DNA from: DATIBQ01 sp964573395
GTDB taxonomy: Bacteria > Patescibacteriota > Minisyncoccia > Phycocordibacterales > UBA9973
Assembly (NCBI GenBank): GCA_964573395.1
Contig: CAZNJI010000008.1
Span: 1-21,785, forward strand
Direction: 5' to 3'
DNA: 21,785 nt
In this document: positions 1 to 6,601 of the stretch, in pieces
Numbering within the stretch: the first letter of the stretch is position 1
Layout: each line of letters starts with the position of its first letter
Translations under genes and position numbers: made by a program
The notes under the pieces: model-generated
Seen by the model: only the letters and a program-made list of their open reading frames with translations
Told to the model about the DNA's origin: nothing
The model's database searches: none

Positions 1-1976
1 GAAAATTGAAAACGGAGATTGAACACCTCCGTTTTCGCTATCATGTCAAAAATGATCCGTCTGTTACCGACGACGTGTATGAATCGCTCTTGCGAGAGCT
101 GCGCTCGCTAGAAAAGGAATTCCCAGCGCTTGCCGTCAGTCACACCCTTGATCGGGTTGCTGGAGCGCCGCTTGATGCGTTTGAAAAAGTAACCCATGAA
201 CGGCGGATGTTATCGCTCAACGACGCGTTTTCGCTCGAGGAACTTCAAGCTTGGAGCACTCGCATGGAAAAGTTGCTTGCTAGCAAGCCGCATCATTACT
301 TTGCTGAAGTAAAATTCGACGGCTTGGCCGTATCACTTATCTATGAGCAGGGGAGACTCGTGCAAGCTGCCACTCGGGGAGATGGGTTCGTTGGAGAAAA
401 CATTACCGAAAACGCGAAGATGGTTCGTACGATTCCGCTGGTGCTTGCGCCGCCATTTCCAGACCGGATTGAAATTCGTGGCGAAGTGATCATGAAAAAG
501 GAAGTATTGCTTCATTTAAACGACTTGCAGCGCCAGGCCGGAAAACCACTCTTCGCCAATACCCGAAATGCGGCGGCTGGATCGGTGCGCCAGCTTGATC
601 CGAAGCTGGTACTCGACCGCCACCTGGATTTCTTTGGTTATGATATTGCGGACATGGAAGGCATGCCGCTTCCTAAGACGCATTCAGAAAAACACGAACT
701 CTTGCGATTGCTCGGCATACCGGTTGTTGACACTGAAGCACGGGCACAGTCGGTGAAAGCACTCGAGACATTCATCCATACAATTGCCGATCTTCGACCA
801 ACCCTTCCATATAACATTGATGGCGTTGTTATCCATGTTGATGAAAATCTTTTTCAAGAAGCATTAGGGGTTGTTGGAAAAGCGCCGCGGTATGCTGTTG
901 CGTTTAAGTATCCTGCAGAACGAGCTACGACGAAAGTAACGAGCATTACCGTTCAGGTGGGGAGAACAGGGGTGCTCACTCCGCTTGCCCATTTCGAACC
1001 AACAAGCGTTGCTGGTTCGACGGTCTCGAAGGCAACGCTTCATAATATGGACCAAATAGAACGGCTTGATATTCGGATAGGCGATACAGTGGTCATTCAG
1101 AAAGCAGGCGACGTAATTCCAGAAGTGGTAGAAGTACTGAAGGACTTGCGCATGGGAAAAGAGAAAAAATTTCACATGCCGAAATCGTGTCCAGTATGTA
1201 ATGCGCCTGTTGAACAGCGTAAAGGGGTAACCAAGGAAGAAACAGTTGCATTCTACTGCACGAACGATGCGTGTCCGGCAAAGCAGACGCGCGGCATTAT
1301 TCACTTCGTGAAGACGCTCGATATTTACGAGGTCGGGCCGAAAATCATCGATCGGCTTCAGGAGGAAGGGCTGATCTCTGATGCCGCGGATCTTTTTGAT
1401 CTGACGGAGGCCGATCTTTCCGGGCTTGAACGGTTCGGCGAAAAGAGCGCTCAAAACATTATTGCGGCGATACAAGATAAAAAGCACCCGCCGCTTGACC
1501 GCTTCATTGCCAGCCTTGGCATTACGCACGTGGGCGAGGAGACAGCACGGGACTTGGCGCGCCATTTTGGAACGTTTGAAAAATTCTGGGAAGCAAAGTT
1601 GGAAGCATTTGGCGCGATTCCAAACATCGGTGGAGTAGTTACGGAAAGCATTGAGGCATTTCGAAAGAAAAAGTCGTCCAATCAATTCTTGAAAAAACTC
1701 GATTCATTCGGCGTACGGCCGCAGACGATGAAAAAAACGACTGGGGGAATATTTTCTGGGAAAACATTCGTGCTTACTGGTACACTACCGACGCTTTCTC
1801 GCGACGAAGCAAAAAAGAAGATTTTAGAACAAGGCGGCAAAGTTTCTGGTTCTGTTTCAAAACATACTGATTATGTATTGGTAGGAGAAGACCCAGGTTC
1901 GAAATTTTCCGAAGCCACCCGGCTGGGGATAGCCATTATCGATGAGGCAGCATTTTTGAAGATGGTGAAAGTTTGA
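1..1976 (+). CDS. ligA: NAD+-dependent DNA ligase LigA, 5' end outside the window
   Basis: Seals nicks in duplex DNA using NAD+ during replication and repair. The reading frame is open to the window edge (first full codon at base 3). The in-window TTG at 6 is unlikely to be the true start, because family members have about 10-15 further residues before the conserved H-x-R-Y-H-V region. Counting from that TTG: adenylation motif K-F-D-G with catalytic Lys near 103; OB-fold region with V-G-R-T-G; zinc finger with Cys 395, 398, 418 and 423; helix-hairpin-helix repeats at about 440-570; C-terminal BRCT domain from about 582 to 656. Length fits the family (E. coli about 671) once the missing N-terminus is added. 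gatC follows after a few bases. Identification is secure; only the start is missing. Confidence 0.97.
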   Translation, partial: KLKTEIEHLRFRYHVKNDPSVTDDVYESLLRELRSLEKEFPALAVSHTLDRVAGAPLDAFEKVTHERRMLSLNDAFSLEELQAWSTRMEKLLASKPHHYFAEVKFDGLAVSLIYEQGRLVQAATRGDGFVGENITENAKMVRTIPLVLAPPFPDRIEIRGEVIMKKEVLLHLNDLQRQAGKPLFANTRNAAAGSVRQLDPKLVLDRHLDFFGYDIADMEGMPLPKTHSEKHELLRLLGIPVVDTEARAQSVKALETFIHTIADLRPTLPYNIDGVVIHVDENLFQEALGVVGKAPRYAVAFKYPAERATTKVTSITVQVGRTGVLTPLAHFEPTSVAGSTVSKATLHNMDQIERLDIRIGDTVVIQKAGDVIPEVVEVLKDLRMGKEKKFHMPKSCPVCNAPVEQRKGVTKEETVAFYCTNDACPAKQTRGIIHFVKTLDIYEVGPKIIDRLQEEGLISDAADLFDLTEADLSGLERFGEKSAQNIIAAIQDKKHPPLDRFIASLGITHVGEETARDLARHFGTFEKFWEAKLEAFGAIPNIGGVVTESIEAFRKKKSSNQFLKKLDSFGVRPQTMKKTTGGIFSGKTFVLTGTLPTLSRDEAKKKILEQGGKVSGSVSKHTDYVLVGEDPGSKFSEATRLGIAIIDEAAFLKMVKV

Positions 1977-1982
1977 TATAGT
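1977..1982 (+). promoter_or_regulatory. -10-like box TATAGT before gatC
   Basis: TATAGT begins directly after the ligA stop codon and ends 7 nt before the gatC ATG at 1990. There is no Shine-Dalgarno sequence. The spacing matches the leaderless pattern seen at many starts in this window. No clear -35 box. Confidence 0.45.
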
Positions 1983-1989
1983 GCTTCGT

Positions 1990-2259
1990 ATGAGTATCGA
2001 TATCCAAAAACTGGCTGACTTAGCGCGGCTTTCGGTGCCCAAGGACGAACAGGAGAACGTGGCAAAAAACCTTGAAGATATCGTGCAGTTTGTTGATATC
2101 GTGCAGTCTCGGGATGTTTCTTCCGTGTCTACGGATCCAGAAAAACTAAATGTGTTCCGTGAAGACACGGTGGCTCCGCTTGAAAGCGTTCATGATCTAG
2201 TAAATATTGCGCCAAATCATCAGGATCATTTTGTGAAAGTACCGAAAATAATTGAATGA
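1990..2259 (+). CDS. gatC: Asp/Glu-tRNA amidotransferase subunit C
   Basis: Small subunit of GatCAB, which converts Glu-tRNA(Gln) to Gln-tRNA(Gln) (and Asp-tRNA(Asn) to Asn-tRNA(Asn)) by transamidation. About 89 residues, typical of GatC, with the family pattern of an N-terminal A-x-L-A-R-L-x-V helix and a C-terminal segment rich in D/E/V. I chose the ATG at 1990 over the in-frame GTG at 1981: the protein then begins M-S-I-D-I like other GatC proteins, and a -10-like box lies 7 nt upstream. The stop overlaps the gatA start by 4 nt (ATGA), so translation is probably coupled. GatB is not in this window. Confidence 0.9.
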   Translation: MSIDIQKLADLARLSVPKDEQENVAKNLEDIVQFVDIVQSRDVSSVSTDPEKLNVFREDTVAPLESVHDLVNIAPNHQDHFVKVPKIIE

Positions 2260-3638
2260 TTGCCGAACTGCATAAAAAAATAATTTCCGGAGAATTGAAA
2301 ATCGCCGACCTGGTAGGTGAATACGTTGCGCGCGCCAAAGCGGATACATTAAACGCATTTCGGGAAGTCTTTACTGACGTTGATGCACAGGTTGCTCATG
2401 CTGAATCGATGCTTGCGTCTGGAAACGCAACATTGCTTACCGGAATTCCGGTTGCCATTAAAGACAACATTTTATTTGCCGGACACAAAGCGGGCGCAAG
2501 CTCAAAAATACTTGAAAACTACACCGCAAGCTACGACTCAACGGTGGTTCGAGAACTCAAAAATGCAGGCGCTGTCATTATCGGCCGAACGAACATGGAT
2601 GAGTTCGCGATGGGTTCTTCAACTGAAAATTCTGCGTACGGGGTAACAAAGAATCCTCTTGATGAGACGCGTGTCCCCGGAGGATCGTCGGGCGGATCAG
2701 CTGCGGCGGTTGCAGCAGGATATGCAGTAGTTTCGCTTGGCACCGAAACGGGCGGATCGGTTCGCCAGCCGGCGTCGCTCTGCGGACTGGTTGGCCTGTA
2801 TCCAACCTACGGCACGGTTTCCCGCCATGGCGTCATTGCTCTTGGTTCGTCGCTTGATGTAGTAAGCCCGTTCGGGAAAACAGTGGAAGATACTGAAATT
2901 CTCTACAACGCAATTGCGGTATCTGAGCCGTTGGATAGTACGTCAGTTTCCCGCCAGGACGGCTCTGTTTCATTAAAAAAGCGCCTTGCGATTCCAACAG
3001 GCATATTTGATGACGGCGGATGTGACGAGGCTGTTGAGGCAAACTTCAAATCAACCGTAGAAAAACTGAAAGGCGAAGGGTATGCCATTGATGAAATTGA
3101 ACTGCCGCATTTCGCTGATGCACTTGCGGTGTACTACATTTTGCAGCCGGCAGAAGCCTCATCAAATCTGGCGCGATTCGACGGCGTTCGTTACGGAGAC
3201 CGGGTAACGGAAAAAAACATGTTCGACATGTACAAGGAAACCCGCGGAGCGCTTTTTGGGAAAGAAACCCGCCGAAGAATTCTGCTTGGCACCTACGTAC
3301 TTTCACATGGCTACTATGATGCCTACTACAATAAAGCAGTTGCACTCCGCTCGGTTATCCGTGCGGAGCTTGAAGAAGCGTTTAAGACATATGATGCGAT
3401 TATTACTCCCACAACGCCGACTCCTGCGTTTAAAATCGGAGAAAAAGCGCATGATCCCGTTTCTATGTATCTTTCAGATCTCTTCACCGTACCGGCAAAC
3501 ATTGCCCAAGTTCCGGCATTATCAGTGCCAAGCGGAAACACTCTGGAAGGGCTGCCGATCGGATTTCAGTTTATCGGGCCTCGATTCGGCGAACCGGCGC
3601 TTTTTGCGCTTGGCAAGGTGATTGAAACTATACGATAA
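2256..3638 (+). CDS. gatA: Asp/Glu-tRNA amidotransferase subunit A (amidase)
   Basis: Glutaminase subunit of GatCAB; it hydrolyses glutamine to supply ammonia for transamidation. The amidase-signature catalytic triad is visible as Lys69, cis-Ser144 and nucleophile Ser168, each exactly ten residues earlier than the S. aureus GatA residues as I recall them (79/154/178). The glycine- and serine-rich signature P-G-G-S-S-G-G-S-A-A-A-V-A surrounds Ser144. At 460 residues it is slightly shorter than the usual 480-490. It overlaps gatC by 4 nt. Together with the tRNA-Gln(CUG) gene at 18578 this suggests the organism makes Gln-tRNA by the indirect route; gatB must be elsewhere. Confidence 0.95.
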   Translation: MIAELHKKIISGELKIADLVGEYVARAKADTLNAFREVFTDVDAQVAHAESMLASGNATLLTGIPVAIKDNILFAGHKAGASSKILENYTASYDSTVVRELKNAGAVIIGRTNMDEFAMGSSTENSAYGVTKNPLDETRVPGGSSGGSAAAVAAGYAVVSLGTETGGSVRQPASLCGLVGLYPTYGTVSRHGVIALGSSLDVVSPFGKTVEDTEILYNAIAVSEPLDSTSVSRQDGSVSLKKRLAIPTGIFDDGGCDEAVEANFKSTVEKLKGEGYAIDEIELPHFADALAVYYILQPAEASSNLARFDGVRYGDRVTEKNMFDMYKETRGALFGKETRRRILLGTYVLSHGYYDAYYNKAVALRSVIRAELEEAFKTYDAIITPTTPTPAFKIGEKAHDPVSMYLSDLFTVPANIAQVPALSVPSGNTLEGLPIGFQFIGPRFGEPALFALGKVIETIR

Positions 3639-3639
3639 T
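3634..3639 (+). promoter_or_regulatory. -10-like box GATAAT spanning the gatA stop
   Basis: GATAAT contains the gatA TAA stop (3636-3638) and ends 8 nt before the next ATG at 3648. This is one of three places where a -10-like hexamer and the upstream stop codon coincide. A purine-rich GAAGAG just before the ATG could act as a weak ribosome binding site instead. Confidence 0.35.
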
Positions 3640-3647
3640 AGAAGAGT

Positions 3648-4262
3648 ATGTATGGCGCTGAAGTCCCCGAACCGGTATTCGTCAATCTCGAATATGTATT
3701 CTTTCTTTTTTATCGATCGGTAGGAAGATTTTTCAACTTTTTCTTTTCATCCGATTTTTGGGGCAACATAAAAATTCTGCTTACCATTATTGCGATTCTT
3801 TTGATTGCACTCATTCTCTACTGTTTGGTGCGCCTCTATGAAATTAAACGGGAGCAGGAGAAGGGGAAGGTTGCTCCGTTGGCGCCAGCTCGGGAAACTG
3901 CGGCAGCGCTTGGCGGCGCAACCTTGATCGTTCCTGAAAATGAAACCTGGGCTCAGATCAGGCGGCGCGGGCTCTCAGATGATGAAGGGCAGTGGCGCCT
4001 GGCTATCATTGAAGCGGACATTTACCTTGACCAAGCGCTTCAGCAGAAAGGGTATCAAGGCGAGACGCTCTCGGATAAGCTCAAACAGGTTGATCCAGTC
4101 ACTATTCCTTCAATCCAGATGGCATGGGAAGCGCATAAAGTTCGCAATAGAATTGCCCACGAAGGGGCAAATTACGCGCTCACGAAACCGGAAGCGCGGA
4201 AAACCATCTCGTATTTTGAGGCAGTCTTTAAAGATTTGGGGATTATTGAAGAGCTTGCCTAA
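3648..4262 (+). CDS. Membrane-anchored protein with HEPN-like C-terminal domain
   Basis: Protein of 204 residues with no family name I can assign. Seen: a hydrophobic N-terminal half with one clear transmembrane helix at about 41-62, a charged linker rich in E/K/A (65-90), and a helical soluble domain at about 100-204. That domain contains W-E-A-H-K-V-R-N-R-I-A-H-E-G, in which Arg166 and His171 form an R-x4-H motif with Asn after the Arg. This arrangement is typical of HEPN domains, many of which are RNases or RNA-binding toxins. The membrane-tethered layout is unusual for a HEPN toxin, and no antitoxin-like partner is adjacent, so the motif may be structural. It follows gatA by 9 nt and is probably in the same cluster. 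Function is inferred from the motif alone. Confidence 0.75.
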   Translation: MYGAEVPEPVFVNLEYVFFLFYRSVGRFFNFFFSSDFWGNIKILLTIIAILLIALILYCLVRLYEIKREQEKGKVAPLAPARETAAALGGATLIVPENETWAQIRRRGLSDDEGQWRLAIIEADIYLDQALQQKGYQGETLSDKLKQVDPVTIPSIQMAWEAHKVRNRIAHEGANYALTKPEARKTISYFEAVFKDLGIIEELA

Positions 4263-4315
4263 GGGGGCTCAGTTTAGTAGAATGCCGTTACTTTGCCGTA
4301 CAGGGCAATTATTCA

Positions 4316-4373
4316 TCGGAGGGGTTAAGATGTGGCATCTCTAAAGGATTCCATGGCGTGAATAACCTTTAAG
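4316..4373 (+). pseudogene. Degenerate, 3'-truncated tRNA-fMet-like copy
   Basis: Lies about 50 nt upstream of the real initiator tRNA gene. GTGGCATCTC (4331-4340) is identical to the D-arm of tRNA-fMet (4438-4447). It is preceded by a GGGGT-like acceptor end and followed by AAAGG. ATAACCTTTAAGG (4361-4373) matches the tRNA segment 4457-4468 with one extra T. The anticodon CTC is replaced by 14 unrelated bases, and there is no T-arm. The second match is also part of a 17-nt near-palindrome. No reading frame of interest covers the region. Could be a decayed tRNA duplicate or part of the tRNA-like family described in the findings. Confidence 0.45.
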
Positions 4374-4423
4374 GTTATGAAATATCCGTAACACTCTGAT
4401 GAGAAAATAAAAGCAATGAATAT

Positions 4424-4494
4424 CGCGGGGTAGAGAAGTGGCATCTCGTAAGGCTCATAACCTTAAGGCCCAGGTTCGATTCCTGGCCCCGCAA
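4424..4494 (+). tRNA. Initiator tRNA-fMet (CAT)
   Basis: Cloverleaf: acceptor 4424-4430 with 4487-4493; D-stem GAGA/TCTC; anticodon stem 4449-4453/4461-4465 with CAT at 4456-4458; T-arm CCAGG/CCTGG around TTCGATT. Initiator hallmarks are the unpaired C1 x A72 at the acceptor end and A11:U24 in the D-stem. Discriminator is A; CCA is not encoded. The anticodon stem carries AGG/CCT at 29-31/39-41 rather than the near-universal GGG/CCC, so pair 29:41 is A-U. Confidence 0.95.
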
Positions 4495-4542
4495 CACTAT
4501 AAAGATAAAAGGCTCCTCAAGGAGCCTTTTATCTTTATAGTG
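4495..4542. terminator. Perfect 22-bp hairpin directly after tRNA-fMet
   Basis: Left arm 4495-4516 and right arm 4521-4542 are exact reverse complements around a TCAA loop. The hairpin starts at the base right after A73. It has a GC-rich core (GGCTCC/GGAGCC) with A/T-rich outer arms, and TTTATAG follows. Because it is symmetrical it could terminate in both directions. It may also direct 3' processing of the tRNA. Confidence 0.7.
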
Positions 4543-4558
4543 TTTATAGAACACATGA

Positions 4559-4564
4559 TACAAT
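4559..4564 (+). promoter_or_regulatory. -10-like box TACAAT
   Basis: TACAAT (within TGATACAAT) ends 6 nt before the ATG at 4571, fitting the leaderless pattern. There is no Shine-Dalgarno sequence and no convincing -35 box. Confidence 0.4.
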
Positions 4565-4570
4565 CCATAT

Positions 4571-5263
4571 ATGTCAATGTATGAAAAAAGAATATTAGCG
4601 AGAAAAATGCGTCGAGAAGGATCAACGATTACAGAAATAAAAAATACGTTGGGGGTTTCAAAAAGTACGGCTAGTCTTTGGTGTCGGGATATCGTTCTAT
4701 CTGAAAAGCAAAAAAAGACTATTATTGAAAATTCCTTTCAAAAAACAACAAAAGGAAGAATGATGGGTGCGGAAATGAATAAGCAGAAGAGATTGGAAGC
4801 AATAATAGATGCAGAACGGTATGGCTTGAATATCATCAAAAAAGTAAATCAAAGAGAGTTATTAATAATTGGAACCGCCTTATATTGGGCTGAAGGGTCA
4901 AAAAGTGATGCAACTTTCGGTTTTCAGTTCATTAATTCCAATCCCGATATGATTCTTTGCATGAAAAAATTTTTGCGAGCAGTTGAGGTGAACGATGATG
5001 ATATATGTTGCTCTATACAGATTAATGAGATACATAAACCAAGAATTTCGACCGTATTGAATTTCTGGAAAAAACTGTTAAGATTATCCGACGAGCAAAT
5101 AGGGAATCCAAGCTTCGTAAAAACCAAGATAAATAAAATATATGAAAATTATGATTCCTATTTTGGGATATGTCGTTTGAGGGTTAGAAAGAGCACGTTA
5201 TTGAAATACAAAATGATTGGTTTGATAAAAGCTCTTAAAAATGATATCTTACTGCCGAGGTAG
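4571..5263 (+). CDS. HTH-domain protein, possibly LAGLIDADG-endonuclease-like
   Basis: Protein of 230 residues. Residues about 5-45 look like a helix-turn-helix (R-R-E-G-S-T-I-T-E-I then L-G-V-S-K-S-T-A-S-L-W). The remainder carries A-L-Y-W-A-E-G-S-K, F-I-N-S-N-P-D-M, F-W-K-K-L and G-I-C-R-L-R-V. From memory these recur in HTH proteins common in Patescibacteria and recall the LAGLIDADG-like homing-endonuclease fold, but that fold is inference. The gene is AT-richer than its neighbours and sits between two tRNA genes that both carry a CAU anticodon. Its last codons and TAG stop are the first 10 bases of the following tRNA (5254-5263). This arrangement suggests a mobile or tRNA-associated gene. 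ATG 4577 is an alternative start. Function unproven. Confidence 0.8.
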   Translation: MSMYEKRILARKMRREGSTITEIKNTLGVSKSTASLWCRDIVLSEKQKKTIIENSFQKTTKGRMMGAEMNKQKRLEAIIDAERYGLNIIKKVNQRELLIIGTALYWAEGSKSDATFGFQFINSNPDMILCMKKFLRAVEVNDDDICCSIQINEIHKPRISTVLNFWKKLLRLSDEQIGNPSFVKTKINKIYENYDSYFGICRLRVRKSTLLKYKMIGLIKALKNDILLPR

Positions 5264-5327
5264 CTCAGTTGGTTAGAGCGGGCGTTTCATAAGCGCCAGG
5301 TCGAGAGTTCAAGTCTCTCCCTCGGCA
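5254..5327 (+). tRNA. tRNA with anticodon CAT (elongator Met or Ile2)
   Basis: Acceptor GCCGAGG (5254-5260) pairs with CCTCGGC (5320-5326), discriminator A at 5327. T-arm GAGAG/CTCTC around TTCAAGT. Anticodon stem GGCGT/GCGCC with loop TTCATAA. CCA is not encoded. The G1-C72 pair excludes an initiator. Elongator Met and lysidine-modified Ile2 cannot be told apart from the sequence alone by eye. The 5' 10 bases overlap the end of the HTH-protein CDS. Confidence 0.92.
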
Positions 5328-5334
5328 CAATCTG

Positions 5335-5372
5335 AACTATTTGGATTTGTGAGCATTAAAGAAATAGTTTTT
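5335..5372 (+). terminator. Weak terminator-like hairpin after the CAT tRNA
   Basis: AACTATTT (5335-5342) pairs with AAATAGTT (5362-5369) across a 19-nt loop, followed by TTT. AT-rich and weak. It could end the tRNA transcript. Confidence 0.4.
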
Positions 5373-5389
5373 GACGCATTTATTAAAAT

Positions 5390-5414
5390 GCGGACGTAAG
5401 AAGCTTGCGTCCGC
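5390..5414. repeat. Inverted repeat reusing the tRNA-Asp 5' end
   Basis: GCGGACGTAAG (5390-5400) pairs with CTTGCGTCCGC (5404-5414), 11 bp with one G-U. GCGGACGTA is identical to the first nine bases of tRNA-Asp at 5469. Shortly after comes CATTCGC, close to the tRNA-Asp 3' acceptor strand CGTTCGC. There is no T-run, so it is a poor terminator. It may belong with the tRNA-derived elements of this window. Confidence 0.5.
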
Positions 5415-5468
5415 GGCATTCGCAAAAATTAGAAGAATATATTATCCTTTTAATTTGTTACTCACTTT

Positions 5469-5542
5469 GCGGACGTAGCTCAACTGGTTAGAGCACCCGC
5501 CTGTCACGCGGGAGGTTGCGGGTTCAAGTCCCGTCGTTCGCG
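5469..5542 (+). tRNA. tRNA-Asp (GTC)
   Basis: Acceptor GCGGACG (5469-5475) pairs with CGTTCGC (5535-5541), discriminator G at 5542 as expected for Asp. Anticodon stem CCCGC/GCGGG with loop CTGTCAC, anticodon GTC. T-arm GCGGG/CCCGT around TTCAAGT. CCA is not encoded. The last part of the gene, CAAGTCCCGTCGTTCGCGC (5525-5543), is repeated exactly at 5708-5726. Confidence 0.95.
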
Positions 5543-5548
5543 CTAGAT

Positions 5549-5582
5549 CGAAAATCCCTAGGTTTGTCCCTAGGGATTTTCG
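5549..5582. terminator. Terminator hairpin after tRNA-Asp
   Basis: CGAAAATCCCTAGG (5549-5562) pairs perfectly with 5569-5582 around TTTGTC. The T-run is inside the right arm, as in a symmetrical bidirectional terminator. Confidence 0.65.
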
Positions 5583-5640
5583 CATCTTTGCGCGATAAGA
5601 AGCAAAGTAAACTGCTTTACTTTGTGTCGGAACTTGAAAG

Positions 5641-5725
5641 GCGGACGCATGCCGTTAGGCAGCGGAGCCGGGGTCGCGACCTTTTGTGCATACAAAAGAG
5701 TTGTGACCAAGTCCCGTCGTTCGCG
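5641..5725 (+). pseudogene. tRNA-Asp-like element with inserted hairpin
   Basis: Begins with GCGGACG (5641-5647) and ends with CGTTCGC G (5718-5725), the same acceptor strands as tRNA-Asp, so a 7-bp acceptor stem can form. The 3' 19 bases (5708-5726) are identical to the tRNA. A small D-arm-like hairpin TGCC-GTTA-GGCA follows the acceptor. The anticodon and T-arm 5' half are replaced by a long hairpin at about 5671-5707: GTCGCGAC CTTTTGT pairing with ACAAAAG A GTTGTGAC, with two G-U pairs and one bulge. No T-arm forms. It lies between the tRNA-Asp terminator and the promoter of the next gene. The 12-nt AGGCAGCGGAGC (5657-5668) also occurs, with two changes, in the Thr-like element at 8302. 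Confidence 0.7.
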
Positions 5726-5734
5726 CATCAAGGG

Positions 5735-5740
5735 TATACT
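5735..5740 (+). promoter_or_regulatory. -10-like box TATACT
   Basis: TATACT ends 7 nt before the ATG at 5748, so transcription would begin at or next to the start codon. It lies just outside the 3' end of the tRNA-Asp-like element. Confidence 0.5.
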
Positions 5741-5747
5741 ATACCGT

Positions 5748-6593
5748 ATGTCTAAATCGCAAAAGTTACTTGTTATCCTTTTGATTCTCTTTGGTATCGG
5801 AGTAGGAATTTCTTATCTCGGTGAATCAGTGAAAGAAAAAACCACGAAAGAAATTGTGCCAGAAATCTCTTCTCTTTGCTATGTCTACAAATCCCAAAAA
5901 TCTCCAGTAAATCCGTATGCGGTTACCGAGTATGTTCAGTTAAATATGGGAGGAACTACTGTTTCAGGGTGGAAGTTTGGCACCCAAGACGGCCCCGACA
6001 TGCAGAATGGATACGAAGGAACGCTCTCGGGAACAAAAATTGGCAATCTCATTTCGGCGGTTTTTTCCTACACCATCGAAGGGTCTGCCCAAAAGGAACA
6101 GGAAGAATACGTTGTTTCCGAAAATGCGCTTATAAAAAATCGCTACCAGCTTGAAGAAAAAGCTGGCATATTGGTTCCGAAAAAAGAAACGGGGATCGTT
6201 TCAGAAATCACCTACGCCTCCATTCCGTGCAATCAATTGCCGTATCAAGATGGTCTAAATGAAGAAACTCCGTCTCCTCAGCCGCAGAAACAATCAGCAA
6301 CGCTTGGTTTTTCTCAAAGAGCAGTTATTGCCGGTTTGGAAGTCAGGCCGATCGAAATTGTTGAAGATAGCCGATGCCCGATGAATGCGCGCTGTATCTG
6401 GGCAGGAACCGTTAAACTAAAAACCGAATTTTCACTCGATGGAAGAAGCGAAGAACGGCAGATTACTTTCCTCGAGCCGCTTGTCTGGAACGGGTACCGG
6501 GTAGCGCTTACGACAGTCGAGCCGACAGCGCTTGCAGGAGAAACAATAGCAAATGATCACTACCGCTTTACATTCGAGGCAGAAAAATTATAA
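5748..6593 (+). CDS. Membrane-anchored exported protein, unknown function
   Basis: Protein of 281 residues. I chose the ATG at 5748, not the longer frame from 5622, because the upstream part is the tRNA-Asp-like element and a -10-like box lies 7 nt before this ATG. One N-terminal hydrophobic segment (about 7-24) acts as signal or anchor; no lipobox. Region about 40-165 has N-M-G-G-T-T-V-S-G and T-Q-D-G-P-D-M-Q-N-G-Y-E-G-T-L-S-G, then F-S-Y-T-I-E-G-S-A-Q-K-E. A Pro/Gln-rich linker follows (about 172-183). The C-terminal domain (about 185-281) holds D-S-R-C-P-M-N-A-R-C-I-W-A-G (207-220), a motif I recall from secreted proteins of unknown function, whose two Cys could form a disulfide. Probably faces the outside of the membrane. 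Confidence 0.85.
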   Translation: MSKSQKLLVILLILFGIGVGISYLGESVKEKTTKEIVPEISSLCYVYKSQKSPVNPYAVTEYVQLNMGGTTVSGWKFGTQDGPDMQNGYEGTLSGTKIGNLISAVFSYTIEGSAQKEQEEYVVSENALIKNRYQLEEKAGILVPKKETGIVSEITYASIPCNQLPYQDGLNEETPSPQPQKQSATLGFSQRAVIAGLEVRPIEIVEDSRCPMNARCIWAGTVKLKTEFSLDGRSEERQITFLEPLVWNGYRVALTTVEPTALAGETIANDHYRFTFEAEKL

Positions 6594-6601
6594 AAGAAGC
6601 A

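Noticed and set aside
864..1685. 273-residue open frame on the minus strand inside ligA
   Set aside because: It is the antisense of a strongly conserved ligase; its composition is rich in C, R and F with no recognisable domain.
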